This document shows, piece after piece, positions 51,345-60,478 of a stretch of DNA of 64,000 nt. Numbering within the stretch: position 1 is the stretch's first letter; each line of letters opens with the position of its first letter. Made by a program: the position numbers and the translations under genes. The stretch lies in NCBI RefSeq assembly GCF_014395225.1, contig NZ_CP060723.1, positions 992,001 to 1,056,000 on the forward strand, written 5' to 3'. Source of the DNA: Pedobacter roseus. Its GTDB lineage: Bacteria > Bacteroidota > Bacteroidia > Sphingobacteriales > Sphingobacteriaceae. Under the pieces are notes generated by a model. That model made no database searches. It was given only the letters and a program-made list of their open reading frames with translations, and was not told where the DNA came from.

Positions 51345-51420
51345 CGTCATTGCGAGAAGGGTTTTTCAGCCGACGAAGCAATCTTAAACTATGGGTTCGT
51401 CGTACCTCTTCGCAATGACG
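51345..51420. repeat. dispersed inverted repeat, CGTCATTGCGA type
   Basis: The ends CGTCATTGCGA and TCGCAATGACG are exact inverted repeats of 11 bp. Internal CGAAGCAATCTTA matches the unit at 24431. It lies just downstream of the last tldD gene and may act as a terminator for that strand. Confidence 0.82.
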
Positions 51421-51434
51421 AGTTTTTTTGAAAC

Positions 51435-53075
51435 TTAGCCCAACTTCCTCCCTGTATTAATAACATTAACGCCATTAAAACGGGTGGTGGCGCTGCCATG
51501 CGAAACGGCACTTGCCTGTCCGGGCTGACCTTTTCCATCTGAGAATGTTCCGCCCAACCGATAGTCATTTTTATCGCAGCGCTGCACACAGGAGTTCCAG
51601 AATTCTTGTGTATTGGCCTGATAAGCAGCGTCTTTAAACATGCCTACAATTTTTCCTTCCTTAATTTCATAAGCAAGTTGTGCGCTGAACTGGAAATTAT
51701 AGCGCTGCTGATCGATGGAATAAGAATTCCGACCGAACATGTAAATGCCTTTTTCTACATTTTTAACCATATCTGCTGCGCTCAAAGCCGCATTTCCGGG
51801 AGCTAAGGAAACATTTGGCATTCTTTGAAACTGAATACTGTCCCAACTGTCTGCATAACAGCAACCCTGCGATGCTGCCAAACCCAAAATATGCGCCTGA
51901 TCGCGTATGGTTTGGTAATTCACCAAAATTCCATCTTTAATAATATCCCATTTGCCACATTTTACGCCTTCATCATCATAACCCACAGCACCTAATGAGC
52001 CTGTTTCCAGTTTATCAGCAATAATATTAACCTCTTTACTGCCAAAGTTGAATTTTTTCGATTCCCATTTGTCCAGTGTTAAAAAACTCGTGCCGGCATA
52101 ATTGGCTTCGTAACCCAAAACACGGTCGAGCTCGGTAGGGTGACCAACTGATTCGTGTATGGTTAAAAATAAATGCGAAGGATCCAATATGAGGTCGTAT
52201 TTGCCAGGAGCAATAGGTTTTGCTTTTAATTTTTCGTCTACATGTACGGCGGCTTCACGTACATCTTCGAGGATGTCGTAACGCTTTTTGTACATCGTAA
52301 CCGGACCGCCTTTAATTTTTTCTTCGTCTTTAGGTTTAAGGTATTCAAAACCCATACCCATTGGTGCGCTTAAGGCATTTCTGGTTTCGAATTTACCACT
52401 TGCCGCATCGGTTTTGGTCAGCGTAAAAGTTGGCCATATCCGGTGGATATCCTGATCGATATAAGAACCATCGGTTGAAGCAAAATATTTCTGCTCATTG
52501 ATCATGAAGAGGTTAGAACTGATGTACTTAGCGCCACCTTTCATGGCTTCGCTGTTTACTTTTAAAAGAAGATCTACTTTTTCTGCAATGGGTACTTCAA
52601 AAGCATTAATTTCGATTGGTGTTTTCCAGCTTACCTCGCCAAAACCCTTTTGAGGAGCTAATTGAACAGGTTCTTCCATCAGTTTGGCATTTCCTTTTGC
52701 AATGGCTACGGCAGTTTCTGCAGCTTTGGCAATGCTGGCATCATCCATATTATTGGTGGCGGCAAAGCCCCAGCTTCCGTTGGCAATTACGCGTACGCCC
52801 AAACCATAAGATTCGGAATTGGAGATGTTTTCTACCCGCGTTTCCCTGGTCGCCACAACCTGGTTCAGGTATCTGCCAATGCGTACATCGGCATAAGTTG
52901 CACCTTTACTTTTTGCGGCGTTGAGGGCAATATCGGCCATTTTTTTCTTTAAGGCAACATCAACAGGAGTTAAAGATTCTTCAATAGAAATGATTTTGCC
53001 AAAGGCAGGGATGTTGGGTATCATGCTGGCACCGAGGCCAACACCTGTCATGTATAGGAAATCTCTTCTTCTCAA
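51435..53075 (-). CDS. tldD: TldD-family metalloprotease paralogue with Tat-like leader
   Basis: The 546-aa protein contains the TldD zinc site HESVGHPTELDRVLGYEANY and the ADVRIGRYLNQ and GSLGAVGYDDEGV segments of the family. TldD/TldE form a metalloprotease that digests unfolded peptides, microcin precursors or CcdA. The N-terminus MRRRDFLYMTGVGLGASMIP is a twin-arginine-like leader not found in the E. coli protein, suggesting export. It is a close paralogue of the protein encoded at 54596; the TldE partner lies between them. A repeat at 53143-53240 separates it from tldE. Confidence 0.92.
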   Translation of the reverse strand: MRRRDFLYMTGVGLGASMIPNIPAFGKIISIEESLTPVDVALKKKMADIALNAAKSKGATYADVRIGRYLNQVVATRETRVENISNSESYGLGVRVIANGSWGFAATNNMDDASIAKAAETAVAIAKGNAKLMEEPVQLAPQKGFGEVSWKTPIEINAFEVPIAEKVDLLLKVNSEAMKGGAKYISSNLFMINEQKYFASTDGSYIDQDIHRIWPTFTLTKTDAASGKFETRNALSAPMGMGFEYLKPKDEEKIKGGPVTMYKKRYDILEDVREAAVHVDEKLKAKPIAPGKYDLILDPSHLFLTIHESVGHPTELDRVLGYEANYAGTSFLTLDKWESKKFNFGSKEVNIIADKLETGSLGAVGYDDEGVKCGKWDIIKDGILVNYQTIRDQAHILGLAASQGCCYADSWDSIQFQRMPNVSLAPGNAALSAADMVKNVEKGIYMFGRNSYSIDQQRYNFQFSAQLAYEIKEGKIVGMFKDAAYQANTQEFWNSCVQRCDKNDYRLGGTFSDGKGQPGQASAVSHGSATTRFNGVNVINTGRKLG

Positions 53076-53142
53076 TTTTAAATGTTTTTATAAGTTGTTT
53101 TCGGCCCTTCGACTCCGCTCAGGGTGACATTCATCGAAAGGT

Positions 53143-53240
53143 CGTCATCCGATAGCTATCGGATCCCGCGCAGGCGGGAATCCTAAAGCTATGCATTAAG
53201 ATTCCCAATCAACCCGATAGCTATCGGGTTGGGAATGACG
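53143..53240. repeat. dispersed inverted repeat between tldE and the second tldD
   Basis: Begins CGTCATCCGATAGCTATCGG, has GCGCAGGCGGGAATCC and ATTAAGATTCCC inside, and ends AACCCGATAGCTATCGGGTT then GGGAATGACG. Same family as 44767-44851. It may reduce read-through within the tld group. Confidence 0.75.
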
Positions 53241-53276
53241 AACCGCCTGAAATTGTATCTCAAAATGAGAAATATG

Positions 53277-54593
53277 TTAAATCGCGTCTGATAATGACGT
53301 AAAAGTAAAATCCCTTATTTTCATTGGTGGAATTAATCCACTCCCTGTTCTTACGGGTTTACCCAAAGCCTCAACATTGTTGAGCATAATCACCGGACTC
53401 TCATTAAACCTGAAATTCTTGATCGGGAATTTAATTTCACCGTTTTCGATATAAAAAGTGCCATCACGGGTTAATCCGGTCAATAATAGGGTTTGTGGAT
53501 CCACGGAACGGATGTACCAGAAACGGGTAACCAATATGCCTTTTTCAGTGCTTTTGATTAAATCCTCCAACGATTGTGTTCCACCTTCGATGACCATGCT
53601 GCGGCTAAATGGAAGCGGTTGAACATTTTTTTGTGCGGCCCAATACCTCGAGTAAGACAGGTTTTTAACTATTCCTTTTTCTACCCATTGCGTTCTTTTT
53701 ACAGGCAAACCTTCTCCTGTAAAAGTTGAAGATGGGATTTCAGTGTTCATGGGGTCAGAATAGATATTTACGTTTTCTGAGAACAATTGTTCTCCTAAAC
53801 GTGTACCACCACCCTTTTTGCTCATAAAGCTACGGCCTTCGTCAGCACTTCTGGCATCAAACCCCCTGAACATATTACCTATAATATCACTGGCTGCAAG
53901 CGGTTCTAAAATAACAGTATATTTTCCGGGCTCAATAGCTTTTGCACCTGCAGAACCATTGGCTTTGCTCGCTGCAATTTTGCTAAGTGCCAGGGTATCC
54001 ATTTTGTCAAGATCATTAAAACCTTGCTCAACATAACCTGATCCTGTTCCCTGTTTGTTCCTAACGGTTACCGAAAAAGAAACATCAGTGCCTTTATTGT
54101 AGGCGAACAAACCTTTAGAGTTCATGATCGCGTTAAAACGGGTTGAGTTTTCTAAGAAACCGGCAGCATCTAAACCAGCTGCTTTTGACACACTTAAACT
54201 TTTTCCAACCATTTCGGCTCTGGTATCAGGCGTCATGGCGGCAGTTTTAGCATTGTATGTATTCGATTCGGCAAAAGTCTGTGGACCTAATGGCGGCATA
54301 AACTCAGGATTTTCTGGTGCCAGCATGGCCAGTTCCTCGGCTCTTTTTACCACTTTTTGCAATGAGGCGTCATCAAATTCGTTAATGGTAGCTACACCTG
54401 TTTTTTTACCAAAAGTTGAGCTTACCCCTAAACTCATGGTACTGATCTGCCCTGCGGTAGATACGGCATTACGTGCATAACGGATATTTCCTCCGTCAGA
54501 ACCGTTTAAACTCACTTCACAGGAATCGGCTTTAGAAAAACCGATTACTTTTTTTAATATCGCCTGGGCTTCTTCTTTACTTAATATGGCCAT
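53277..54593 (-). CDS. tldE: TldE/PmbA-family partner protease subunit
   Basis: The 438-aa protein lacks the HExxxH site and shows the TldE/PmbA pattern: IRYARNAVSTAGQISTMSLG, the GVATINEFDD segment, and the C-terminal ILVTRFWYIRSVDPQTLLLTG. TldE is the non-catalytic partner that forms the barrel with TldD. No leader peptide is visible, in contrast to both TldD paralogues. The start is 3 bp after the stop of the upstream tldD paralogue (54596), so those two are coupled. Confidence 0.9.
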   Translation of the reverse strand: MAILSKEEAQAILKKVIGFSKADSCEVSLNGSDGGNIRYARNAVSTAGQISTMSLGVSSTFGKKTGVATINEFDDASLQKVVKRAEELAMLAPENPEFMPPLGPQTFAESNTYNAKTAAMTPDTRAEMVGKSLSVSKAAGLDAAGFLENSTRFNAIMNSKGLFAYNKGTDVSFSVTVRNKQGTGSGYVEQGFNDLDKMDTLALSKIAASKANGSAGAKAIEPGKYTVILEPLAASDIIGNMFRGFDARSADEGRSFMSKKGGGTRLGEQLFSENVNIYSDPMNTEIPSSTFTGEGLPVKRTQWVEKGIVKNLSYSRYWAAQKNVQPLPFSRSMVIEGGTQSLEDLIKSTEKGILVTRFWYIRSVDPQTLLLTGLTRDGTFYIENGEIKFPIKNFRFNESPVIMLNNVEALGKPVRTGSGLIPPMKIRDFTFTSLSDAI

Positions 54594-54595
54594 AA

Positions 54596-56230
54596 TTATA
54601 TTTTTCTTGCTGTATTGATAACATTAACTCCATTAAACCGCGCAGTAGAACTGCCATGAGAAACGGCACTGCTTTGAGAAGGCTGACCTTTTCCATCATT
54701 AAACGAGCCACCTAAACGATAATCGCTTTGATCGCAGATCGAATTGCAGGAGTTCCAAAATTCTTGTGTATTGGCCTGGTAAGCTACATCGTTTAGCATG
54801 CCCACGATTTTACCTTCTTTAATTTCGTAGAAAATCTGTCCGCCGAACTGGAAATTATAGCGTTGCTGATCGATAGAAAAACTGCCATCGCCGATGATGT
54901 AAATGCCTTTTTCTACATTTTTGATCATATCATCTACACTTAGTTTTTCTTTGCCTGGTTGAAGTGAAACATTTGGCATCCGCTGGAACTGTACATCATC
55001 CCAGCCCTGCGAGTAGCAGCAACCGTTAGATTCGGTTAAACCGATAATGTGTGCCTGATCGCGGATGGCCTGATAGCTTACCAAAACCCCGTCTTTGATC
55101 AGATCCCATTTTTTGCATTTTACGCCTTCATCATCGTAACCCACAGCACCTAATGATCCTACCTGGGTTTTATCGGCCACAATGTTTACTTTATCGCTGC
55201 CGAATTTAAATTTTTTTGATTCCCATTTGTCTAAAGTTAAGAAACTGGTACCCGCGTAATTGGCTTCGTAACCCAAAACACGGTCAAGCTCGGTCGGGTG
55301 ACCAACAGATTCGTGAATGGTTAACCAAAGGTGTGAAGGATCTAATACTAAATCGTATTTTCCCGGTTCAACCGATTTTGCTTTTACCTTTTCGTTGGCT
55401 ACACGGGCGGCCTCTTTTACATCTTCTAGCATATCGTAACGGTCTTTATAACGGGTTACAATACCGGTAACTTTATCTTCGGGGCGTGCATGCATATACT
55501 CGTAACCTTTTCCGCTTGGTGCGCTTAAGGCATTACGGGTTTTAAATTTACCCGACTCGCGGTCAACCTTAGTTACATTAAAAGTAGGATAGATGCGGTG
55601 AACATCCTGATCGATATAAGAGCCATCGGTAGAGGCGAAATATTTCTGCTCATTAACGGCAAAAATAACCGAATTTACAAAGTTGGCACCGTTCTGCATC
55701 GCTATATCGTTCACATTCAAAAGCAGGTCTACTTTCTCTTTTACCGGAACTTCAAAGGCATTAATTTCGATCGGTGTTTTCCAGCTTACTTCACCATAAC
55801 CCTTTTGAGGGGCAAGCTGAACAGGTTCTCCCTGGATCTTCGCATTGGCTTTTGCCACAGCAACTGCTTGTTCGGCCGCTTTGGCAATGGCATCTTTGGT
55901 TACGTTGTTTGTTGCGGCAAAGCCCCAGCATCCATTAGCCAAAACGCGGATACCCACACCATACGATTCGGTATTGGCTACACCTTGAACACGTTTTTCG
56001 CGGGTGGCTACAAATTGATTCAGGTAACGTCCGATGCGGATGTCGGCATAAGTTGCGCCTTTCGATTTTGCGGCATTAAGGGCAACGTCGGCCAGTTCCT
56101 TTTTAATTTTTACATCCACTCCATCTAAAGCCTGTAAGGGGTCTATTGGAGTTCCGAATGCAGAAAGGTTGGGAAGGAGTAAGGCACCCATACCCATTCC
56201 GGATAAGTAGAGGAAATCTTTTCTTTTCAA
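54596..56230 (-). CDS. tldD: TldD-family metalloprotease, first paralogue, with Tat-like leader
   Basis: The 544-aa protein has the same zinc motif HESVGHPTELDRVLGYEANY and the SLGAVGYDDEGVKCKKWD segment as the paralogue at 51435, with the same gene order of motifs. The leader is MKRKDFLYLSGMGMGALLLP, with Lys-Arg-Lys instead of three Arg. It is coupled to tldE. Two active-looking TldDs around one TldE point to a local duplication followed by specialisation. Its substrate is unknown. Confidence 0.92.
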   Translation of the reverse strand: MKRKDFLYLSGMGMGALLLPNLSAFGTPIDPLQALDGVDVKIKKELADVALNAAKSKGATYADIRIGRYLNQFVATREKRVQGVANTESYGVGIRVLANGCWGFAATNNVTKDAIAKAAEQAVAVAKANAKIQGEPVQLAPQKGYGEVSWKTPIEINAFEVPVKEKVDLLLNVNDIAMQNGANFVNSVIFAVNEQKYFASTDGSYIDQDVHRIYPTFNVTKVDRESGKFKTRNALSAPSGKGYEYMHARPEDKVTGIVTRYKDRYDMLEDVKEAARVANEKVKAKSVEPGKYDLVLDPSHLWLTIHESVGHPTELDRVLGYEANYAGTSFLTLDKWESKKFKFGSDKVNIVADKTQVGSLGAVGYDDEGVKCKKWDLIKDGVLVSYQAIRDQAHIIGLTESNGCCYSQGWDDVQFQRMPNVSLQPGKEKLSVDDMIKNVEKGIYIIGDGSFSIDQQRYNFQFGGQIFYEIKEGKIVGMLNDVAYQANTQEFWNSCNSICDQSDYRLGGSFNDGKGQPSQSSAVSHGSSTARFNGVNVINTARKI

Positions 56231-56558
56231 TTGGTTTAGTTTAGTTAGTTTACGTTCTCAATATAGCCAATTTTGAGGCTAAAAAGGCCAAATTCATTAT
56301 AACATTTTAGTTTCAAAGCTGAAAAGGAGATGATTTTATATGAAAAGGTATTTTAAACCACAGATATATACTGATAACCACAGATTTTTTGTGTTTTTTT
56401 CCTCATTGTCATTCTGAATGCAGTGAAGAATCTTTTATTTTTATTAAGTGATTGCAAATGCGGGGCATCCCCGGCAATTAGTCGTTCTGAGCTTCAGTCC
56501 ATTTTATATCGGTGAGGGATCCTTCATTGCGTTCAGGATGACAGGCAACACGACTTCT
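56231..56558. repeat. repeat-containing gap, no gene
   Basis: This stretch contains a GTCATTCTGA to TTCAGGATGACAG element (56408-56543) of the same family as 237-299, here interrupted by GCGGGGCATCCCCGGC. Upstream of it are AT-rich DNA and ACCACAGAT repeats (56357-56386). No open frame with a recognisable domain was seen. Confidence 0.65.
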
Positions 56559-58343
56559 TTAAACCGCCAAAATCCTCGCTTCGTACCATAAAAAAGAAGA
56601 TGCAAGTAAAAATCCGGCAAAGAACCACCAGATTGAGATCTCTTCTTCTATAACCACATCTTTTAATTGGGTATTATTTTCAGCTGTGCCTAAATTTTTG
56701 ATAAACTGATGGGTATTGTTTAACGTTTGCTGGTTCTTAAGCGCTTGCCAATCGGTTTTGTCGTAAATGTATATTGGCTCGATGTTTTGGTTTACCTGTA
56801 AATTAGTCCAGCCCGACTTTTGAGGCCAATAAAGTGCATCCCATTGGAAAGGAAGTTCCATATTTTGCCGGGGGCTAAGTTGAACGTCATCAACCCTTAA
56901 GGTCGGTAATTTGCCGGCAGCTGATAAATCAGTAATTATTCTCGTTTTTTGGTGAACAACAGGAAACTGGGGGAAAATGTTAACTGATTGGATATCGTTT
57001 CTTTTTCTTGCCGCATTGGCCAAAAGTTTAGACCAATAGGCGGCATAATCTGTTTTTTCTCCTGATAGTATCCAATTGTATGTCGAAGAAAGTGTGGAAA
57101 TCAAAATTTTGCCATAACCACTGATGTTGCTGTTTACCAAAGTTTTTCCGCTTGCTTCGGTAATAACCGACTGCTCATTTTGGTTTGTCTTTAAAAATAA
57201 TCCTTGTTCGAGCGGTAATGGACTAAACTTAAAATGATCCTCTGTAAGGCTTAAATTAAGTGTTTTTCCTTTTAAAGGGGGGATTTCAAAACGGTTGGAT
57301 TTACCACTCAGCGTTGTTAAAGCTTTTGAACCTGTTACCCTGATCAATAAACCCATTCCATTATTAACGGCAATATTTATCGAGGACCTTTCTCCAGGAC
57401 TTAAGGCAGCCAATTCTTCTTCATCAATGATCAGGAGGTCGAATTTTTTTAAGGATGAAACATTAATCTGATTGAGATTTATACTATCCAGATTCAGGAA
57501 ATCGGAAGCATATTTATTTTTACTGATCTGACTTCTGAAAGCCAGCGGATATTGATTTTCGTATAACCAGTTTTTTAAGAATTTATACTCAAAATCTGGA
57601 AAAGAAGCTAAAATCAGCACTTTCATCGGTGTCTGATCGCCAACCTGAACCGGAACAGGTTCTTTGGCCAGGGTATCGTTTTTTTGTAAAGCAATTAATT
57701 CGTAAACAGCTTTTCCTATTTGTTTAGGATTGGTTTTAAATGAAAAGGATTTATTCGATTTTGCTTCAATAATTGTAGAATCTACTGCTTTTCCCAAACC
57801 TTTAAGCACGAGTTTAATCACCTGGTTACTGGTGTTTTGATAGGTTCCCTGAACATTTAGTACATCGCTTGTTTTTAATTTTGCTGACCAATTGGCCGCT
57901 ACAATACCGTTAGGACTTATTGAAGGGTGGAAATTAACCTGATAGCCTCTTAGATTTTCCAGTTCGGTCTTACTTAAACCATAACCGTAAATATTCAGTT
58001 TCCGGATATTTGGATTCGATTTTAATAAATAGGAGAGGTCGGAAATGAGGGTGACTTTCTCGTTTTTTATATCTACCGATGGAAATGCATATTTTTTTCC
58101 CTTTAGTTTTGCCACAGAATCGGGGTTTGTGCCATAGGTGAGCAAAATAATTTCATCAGGATTTTGTTTTAGGTGTGTTTCGTATCTGATTGGGACAATT
58201 AACAGTACAAAACAGCCTACGGCAACTAAATTCGCTAAAATTCGCCAGATTAATCTGGCCCGGTTTGGCCGCCGCACCTCTTTGTAGAGTAAAAAAGCGA
58301 TTAATAATAAACCAGCCAGCATAGCGATGTATTTAAATTCCAT
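56559..58343 (-). CDS. hypothetical membrane protein of the MoxR/BatA gene group
   Basis: The 594-aa protein has two N-terminal membrane helices (about residues 6-17 and 34-52, with ILANLVAVGCFVLLIVPI), a large extracytoplasmic part with Ig-like and class-I-amidotransferase-like regions, and one C-terminal helix (IWWFFAGFLLASSFLWYEARI). It resembles the tail part of BatA-like proteins such as that at 24704 but lacks a vWA MIDAS. It is the last gene of the MoxR group, 2 bp after the DUF4175-like gene. Function is unknown. Confidence 0.75.
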   Translation of the reverse strand: MEFKYIAMLAGLLLIAFLLYKEVRRPNRARLIWRILANLVAVGCFVLLIVPIRYETHLKQNPDEIILLTYGTNPDSVAKLKGKKYAFPSVDIKNEKVTLISDLSYLLKSNPNIRKLNIYGYGLSKTELENLRGYQVNFHPSISPNGIVAANWSAKLKTSDVLNVQGTYQNTSNQVIKLVLKGLGKAVDSTIIEAKSNKSFSFKTNPKQIGKAVYELIALQKNDTLAKEPVPVQVGDQTPMKVLILASFPDFEYKFLKNWLYENQYPLAFRSQISKNKYASDFLNLDSINLNQINVSSLKKFDLLIIDEEELAALSPGERSSINIAVNNGMGLLIRVTGSKALTTLSGKSNRFEIPPLKGKTLNLSLTEDHFKFSPLPLEQGLFLKTNQNEQSVITEASGKTLVNSNISGYGKILISTLSSTYNWILSGEKTDYAAYWSKLLANAARKRNDIQSVNIFPQFPVVHQKTRIITDLSAAGKLPTLRVDDVQLSPRQNMELPFQWDALYWPQKSGWTNLQVNQNIEPIYIYDKTDWQALKNQQTLNNTHQFIKNLGTAENNTQLKDVVIEEEISIWWFFAGFLLASSFLWYEARILAV

Positions 58344-58345
58344 AT

Positions 58346-60478
58346 CTATTTACCGGCTTTATTTAGGTTATTGAAATAGTCCTGGTACAATGCTGAAGCT
58401 GTTCCGGCACTTTGTATTTGTGGTTTGGCTGGTTCAACATTAATCATTTTCTGTATGGCCTGCTGCACCACATCGATATCTTTAAGCATTGGTTTATTTG
58501 CTGTGCCTAACCTTCTTAAGCTTGTGAGGGCATTTAAATAGGTTGAGGGATGATCTGCTGCTGCGCCGATCATATATTTTTCTGTTTCGCCAAGCAAAAA
58601 CCGATCTTGCTCATTAAAATTTTTACCTGTTTTTCGGTTTTCTAATAAGGCAAGTGCCGTTTTTAAATAAGCTGTTCGTTTTTCTTTTTGCTCAAAGGTC
58701 ATTTTTTGCACAGGCTGTGTAATTTTATCCAGCTCACCACTTAAACGTTTCTCCGGTTTTAAAGCTGAAACTTTAACCGTGGTTTTAGCTACATAGGCCC
58801 GCGATTTCTGTTGCAAATCTTTGAGTAATCTCAATGCCTTATATTCGTAAGGTAAAGCTTCCTGTGGTTTGTAAGTCCGCAAACGCAGTTCGGCATTCCA
58901 CATTTCGGTTAAAACGGCTTTTAATTGCGCTTTCATTTCGGGTTCGAAAAAAGTGGCATCTTCAGCAATATCATGTTTGTGGGCATATTTGTCCATAATA
59001 GCGCTAACGTCACCGAATTTTTCTTCTCCACTTTTGTGTTCGCCATGCTCGTCGTGGTCGTCATGATCACCGCCGATTTCGGTTTCATTTTCTTCGCCTA
59101 AAAATTGTCCATAGCGCAATCTCAATAATTTCTGATCAATCCCAAGGTCGTTACTTCTGGTTTTAAAAGTTGCAGCAGGCAATGTTGCTTGCTCTTTTAA
59201 TAATTTCTCGGTATCGATAATGATCTGTCTTTCACTCCTGAAATATTCTGGAACGAGGTTAACGCCATTCGTCATGCCCGCCAAACTCATTAGCTCCGTG
59301 GTATCTACGATCGAAACAAAATAAACATCCGAACGGCTCGATTGACCATGATTATCCATGGCTTTAATGAAAAAATAAAGTTCATCACCTGGTTTCATAC
59401 CAAGGCTTTTTAAATCAATCAGTTTGCTAAGCGTAATGCTTTTTTTGTTGTCGAAACTGGTGTTAAAAGAGAGTTTTTTTTCTGTAAAACTTACACCTTC
59501 GCCTTTTCCACTGGCCATAGTTGCCGAAATGAATGCATCGTTCACGCCGTAATCATCGGTGAGTGATACATTTAAGTTAAATTTTTGCGGCTGACCGATA
59601 TCAATCGTGGTATGCTGTTTGGGCTGCGTAATTTTAATGTTAACCGGCAGATCAGGAATCACTTCGATCTGGTAGAGATCTGATTTTTTGCCATCAAGAT
59701 CAAGCTGATAAAAACCAGATTTATTGATTGTTTTGCTGTAAGTCCATTGCGTGTGTGCTGCATTTAAAGCTTTTAAAGACGCAATTTCATTATCATTAAA
59801 AATAAGTTTTAACTTTTTAATGCCAATGTTCGTTTCAATTTTCCAGTTTATTCTGGCTCCCGTTTCGGCTGCAATTGTAAACTGTTTTTGTTTCCGTTCC
59901 CCTTTTCCGGTATAGGCCGGCGGAATGATGGTGGCATTGAAGGTTGAAATCTCTGCAGGTATATTCTCTTTCAGTGCAGGGGCCGGATTTTTGGTTCCCT
60001 CAGTAACGGAAGCTGTTTTGCTGATTTGAGGGATTTTTGTAATGCCAAAGCTGATCATCAATGCCAAAACGAGTATCACTAAGCCAAAATACAACCTTTT
60101 AACGGGTTCTTTCGGTTGCGCCAAATTTGGGATGATATTTTCTATTTTGTTGCGCTGCAGTTGTTGCAGCATAGATAATTCTGTTTCGTTTTGAAGCAGT
60201 AGATCGGCACTTTCTTCCAGTTCGGGATAACGGTTGTTAAGAAACCTCGAAACATCAGAATCAGTAGTTTTCCAAACCGCTTTGCTGAACAATAAAATGG
60301 CGGCAACAATGGTGAAAATAAACGCAAAAATCCAGACAGGTAAATGCAGCAGATAAAAACCTGCAACCGATAAAAGTAAAGTAATGCCTAAAGCAATGGC
60401 AAGGGTGCCAATCAGGTAAAAACTGATCCACCTTGTTCTCAGCTTACGTATCCAATTTAGTCCTTCAGTTTTTAACAT
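58346..60478 (-). CDS. DUF4175-like large membrane protein
   Basis: The 710-aa protein (Met 60478, overlapping the upstream gene by 14 bp) has two N-terminal helices (about 20-42 and 47-63), one near 145-165, an extracytoplasmic Ig-like part with ITQPKQHTTIDIGQPQKFNL, a His/Asp/Glu-rich loop (DHDDHDEHGEHKSGEE) near 480-500, and a coiled-coil helical C-terminal third. This resembles DUF4175 proteins linked to BatA/MoxR groups. The His/Asp-rich loop may bind metal. An upstream ATG at 60520 is in the overlap. Confidence 0.78.
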   Translation of the reverse strand: MLKTEGLNWIRKLRTRWISFYLIGTLAIALGITLLLSVAGFYLLHLPVWIFAFIFTIVAAILLFSKAVWKTTDSDVSRFLNNRYPELEESADLLLQNETELSMLQQLQRNKIENIIPNLAQPKEPVKRLYFGLVILVLALMISFGITKIPQISKTASVTEGTKNPAPALKENIPAEISTFNATIIPPAYTGKGERKQKQFTIAAETGARINWKIETNIGIKKLKLIFNDNEIASLKALNAAHTQWTYSKTINKSGFYQLDLDGKKSDLYQIEVIPDLPVNIKITQPKQHTTIDIGQPQKFNLNVSLTDDYGVNDAFISATMASGKGEGVSFTEKKLSFNTSFDNKKSITLSKLIDLKSLGMKPGDELYFFIKAMDNHGQSSRSDVYFVSIVDTTELMSLAGMTNGVNLVPEYFRSERQIIIDTEKLLKEQATLPAATFKTRSNDLGIDQKLLRLRYGQFLGEENETEIGGDHDDHDEHGEHKSGEEKFGDVSAIMDKYAHKHDIAEDATFFEPEMKAQLKAVLTEMWNAELRLRTYKPQEALPYEYKALRLLKDLQQKSRAYVAKTTVKVSALKPEKRLSGELDKITQPVQKMTFEQKEKRTAYLKTALALLENRKTGKNFNEQDRFLLGETEKYMIGAAADHPSTYLNALTSLRRLGTANKPMLKDIDVVQQAIQKMINVEPAKPQIQSAGTASALYQDYFNNLNKAGK

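Larger units (their letters stand above)
50026..51434. other. 1.4-kb region without recognisable genes
   Basis: No convincing coding region is visible on either strand. It contains repeat units (50095-50563 and 51345-51420), an imperfect 13-bp inverted repeat CCTGGTACCCCGG / CCGGGGTATCAGG (50872-50884, 50935-50947), a perfect CTAATTAAT/ATTAATTAG hairpin (50989-51013), and a stem AAGGGGCATT/AATGCCCCTT (51292-51320). A stop-free minus-strand stretch of about 45 codons (50726-50860) may be a decayed gene piece. Confidence 0.55.

Noticed and set aside
52616..52952. Plus-strand frames opposite tldD
   Set aside because: Antisense shadows of the conserved tldD reading frame.
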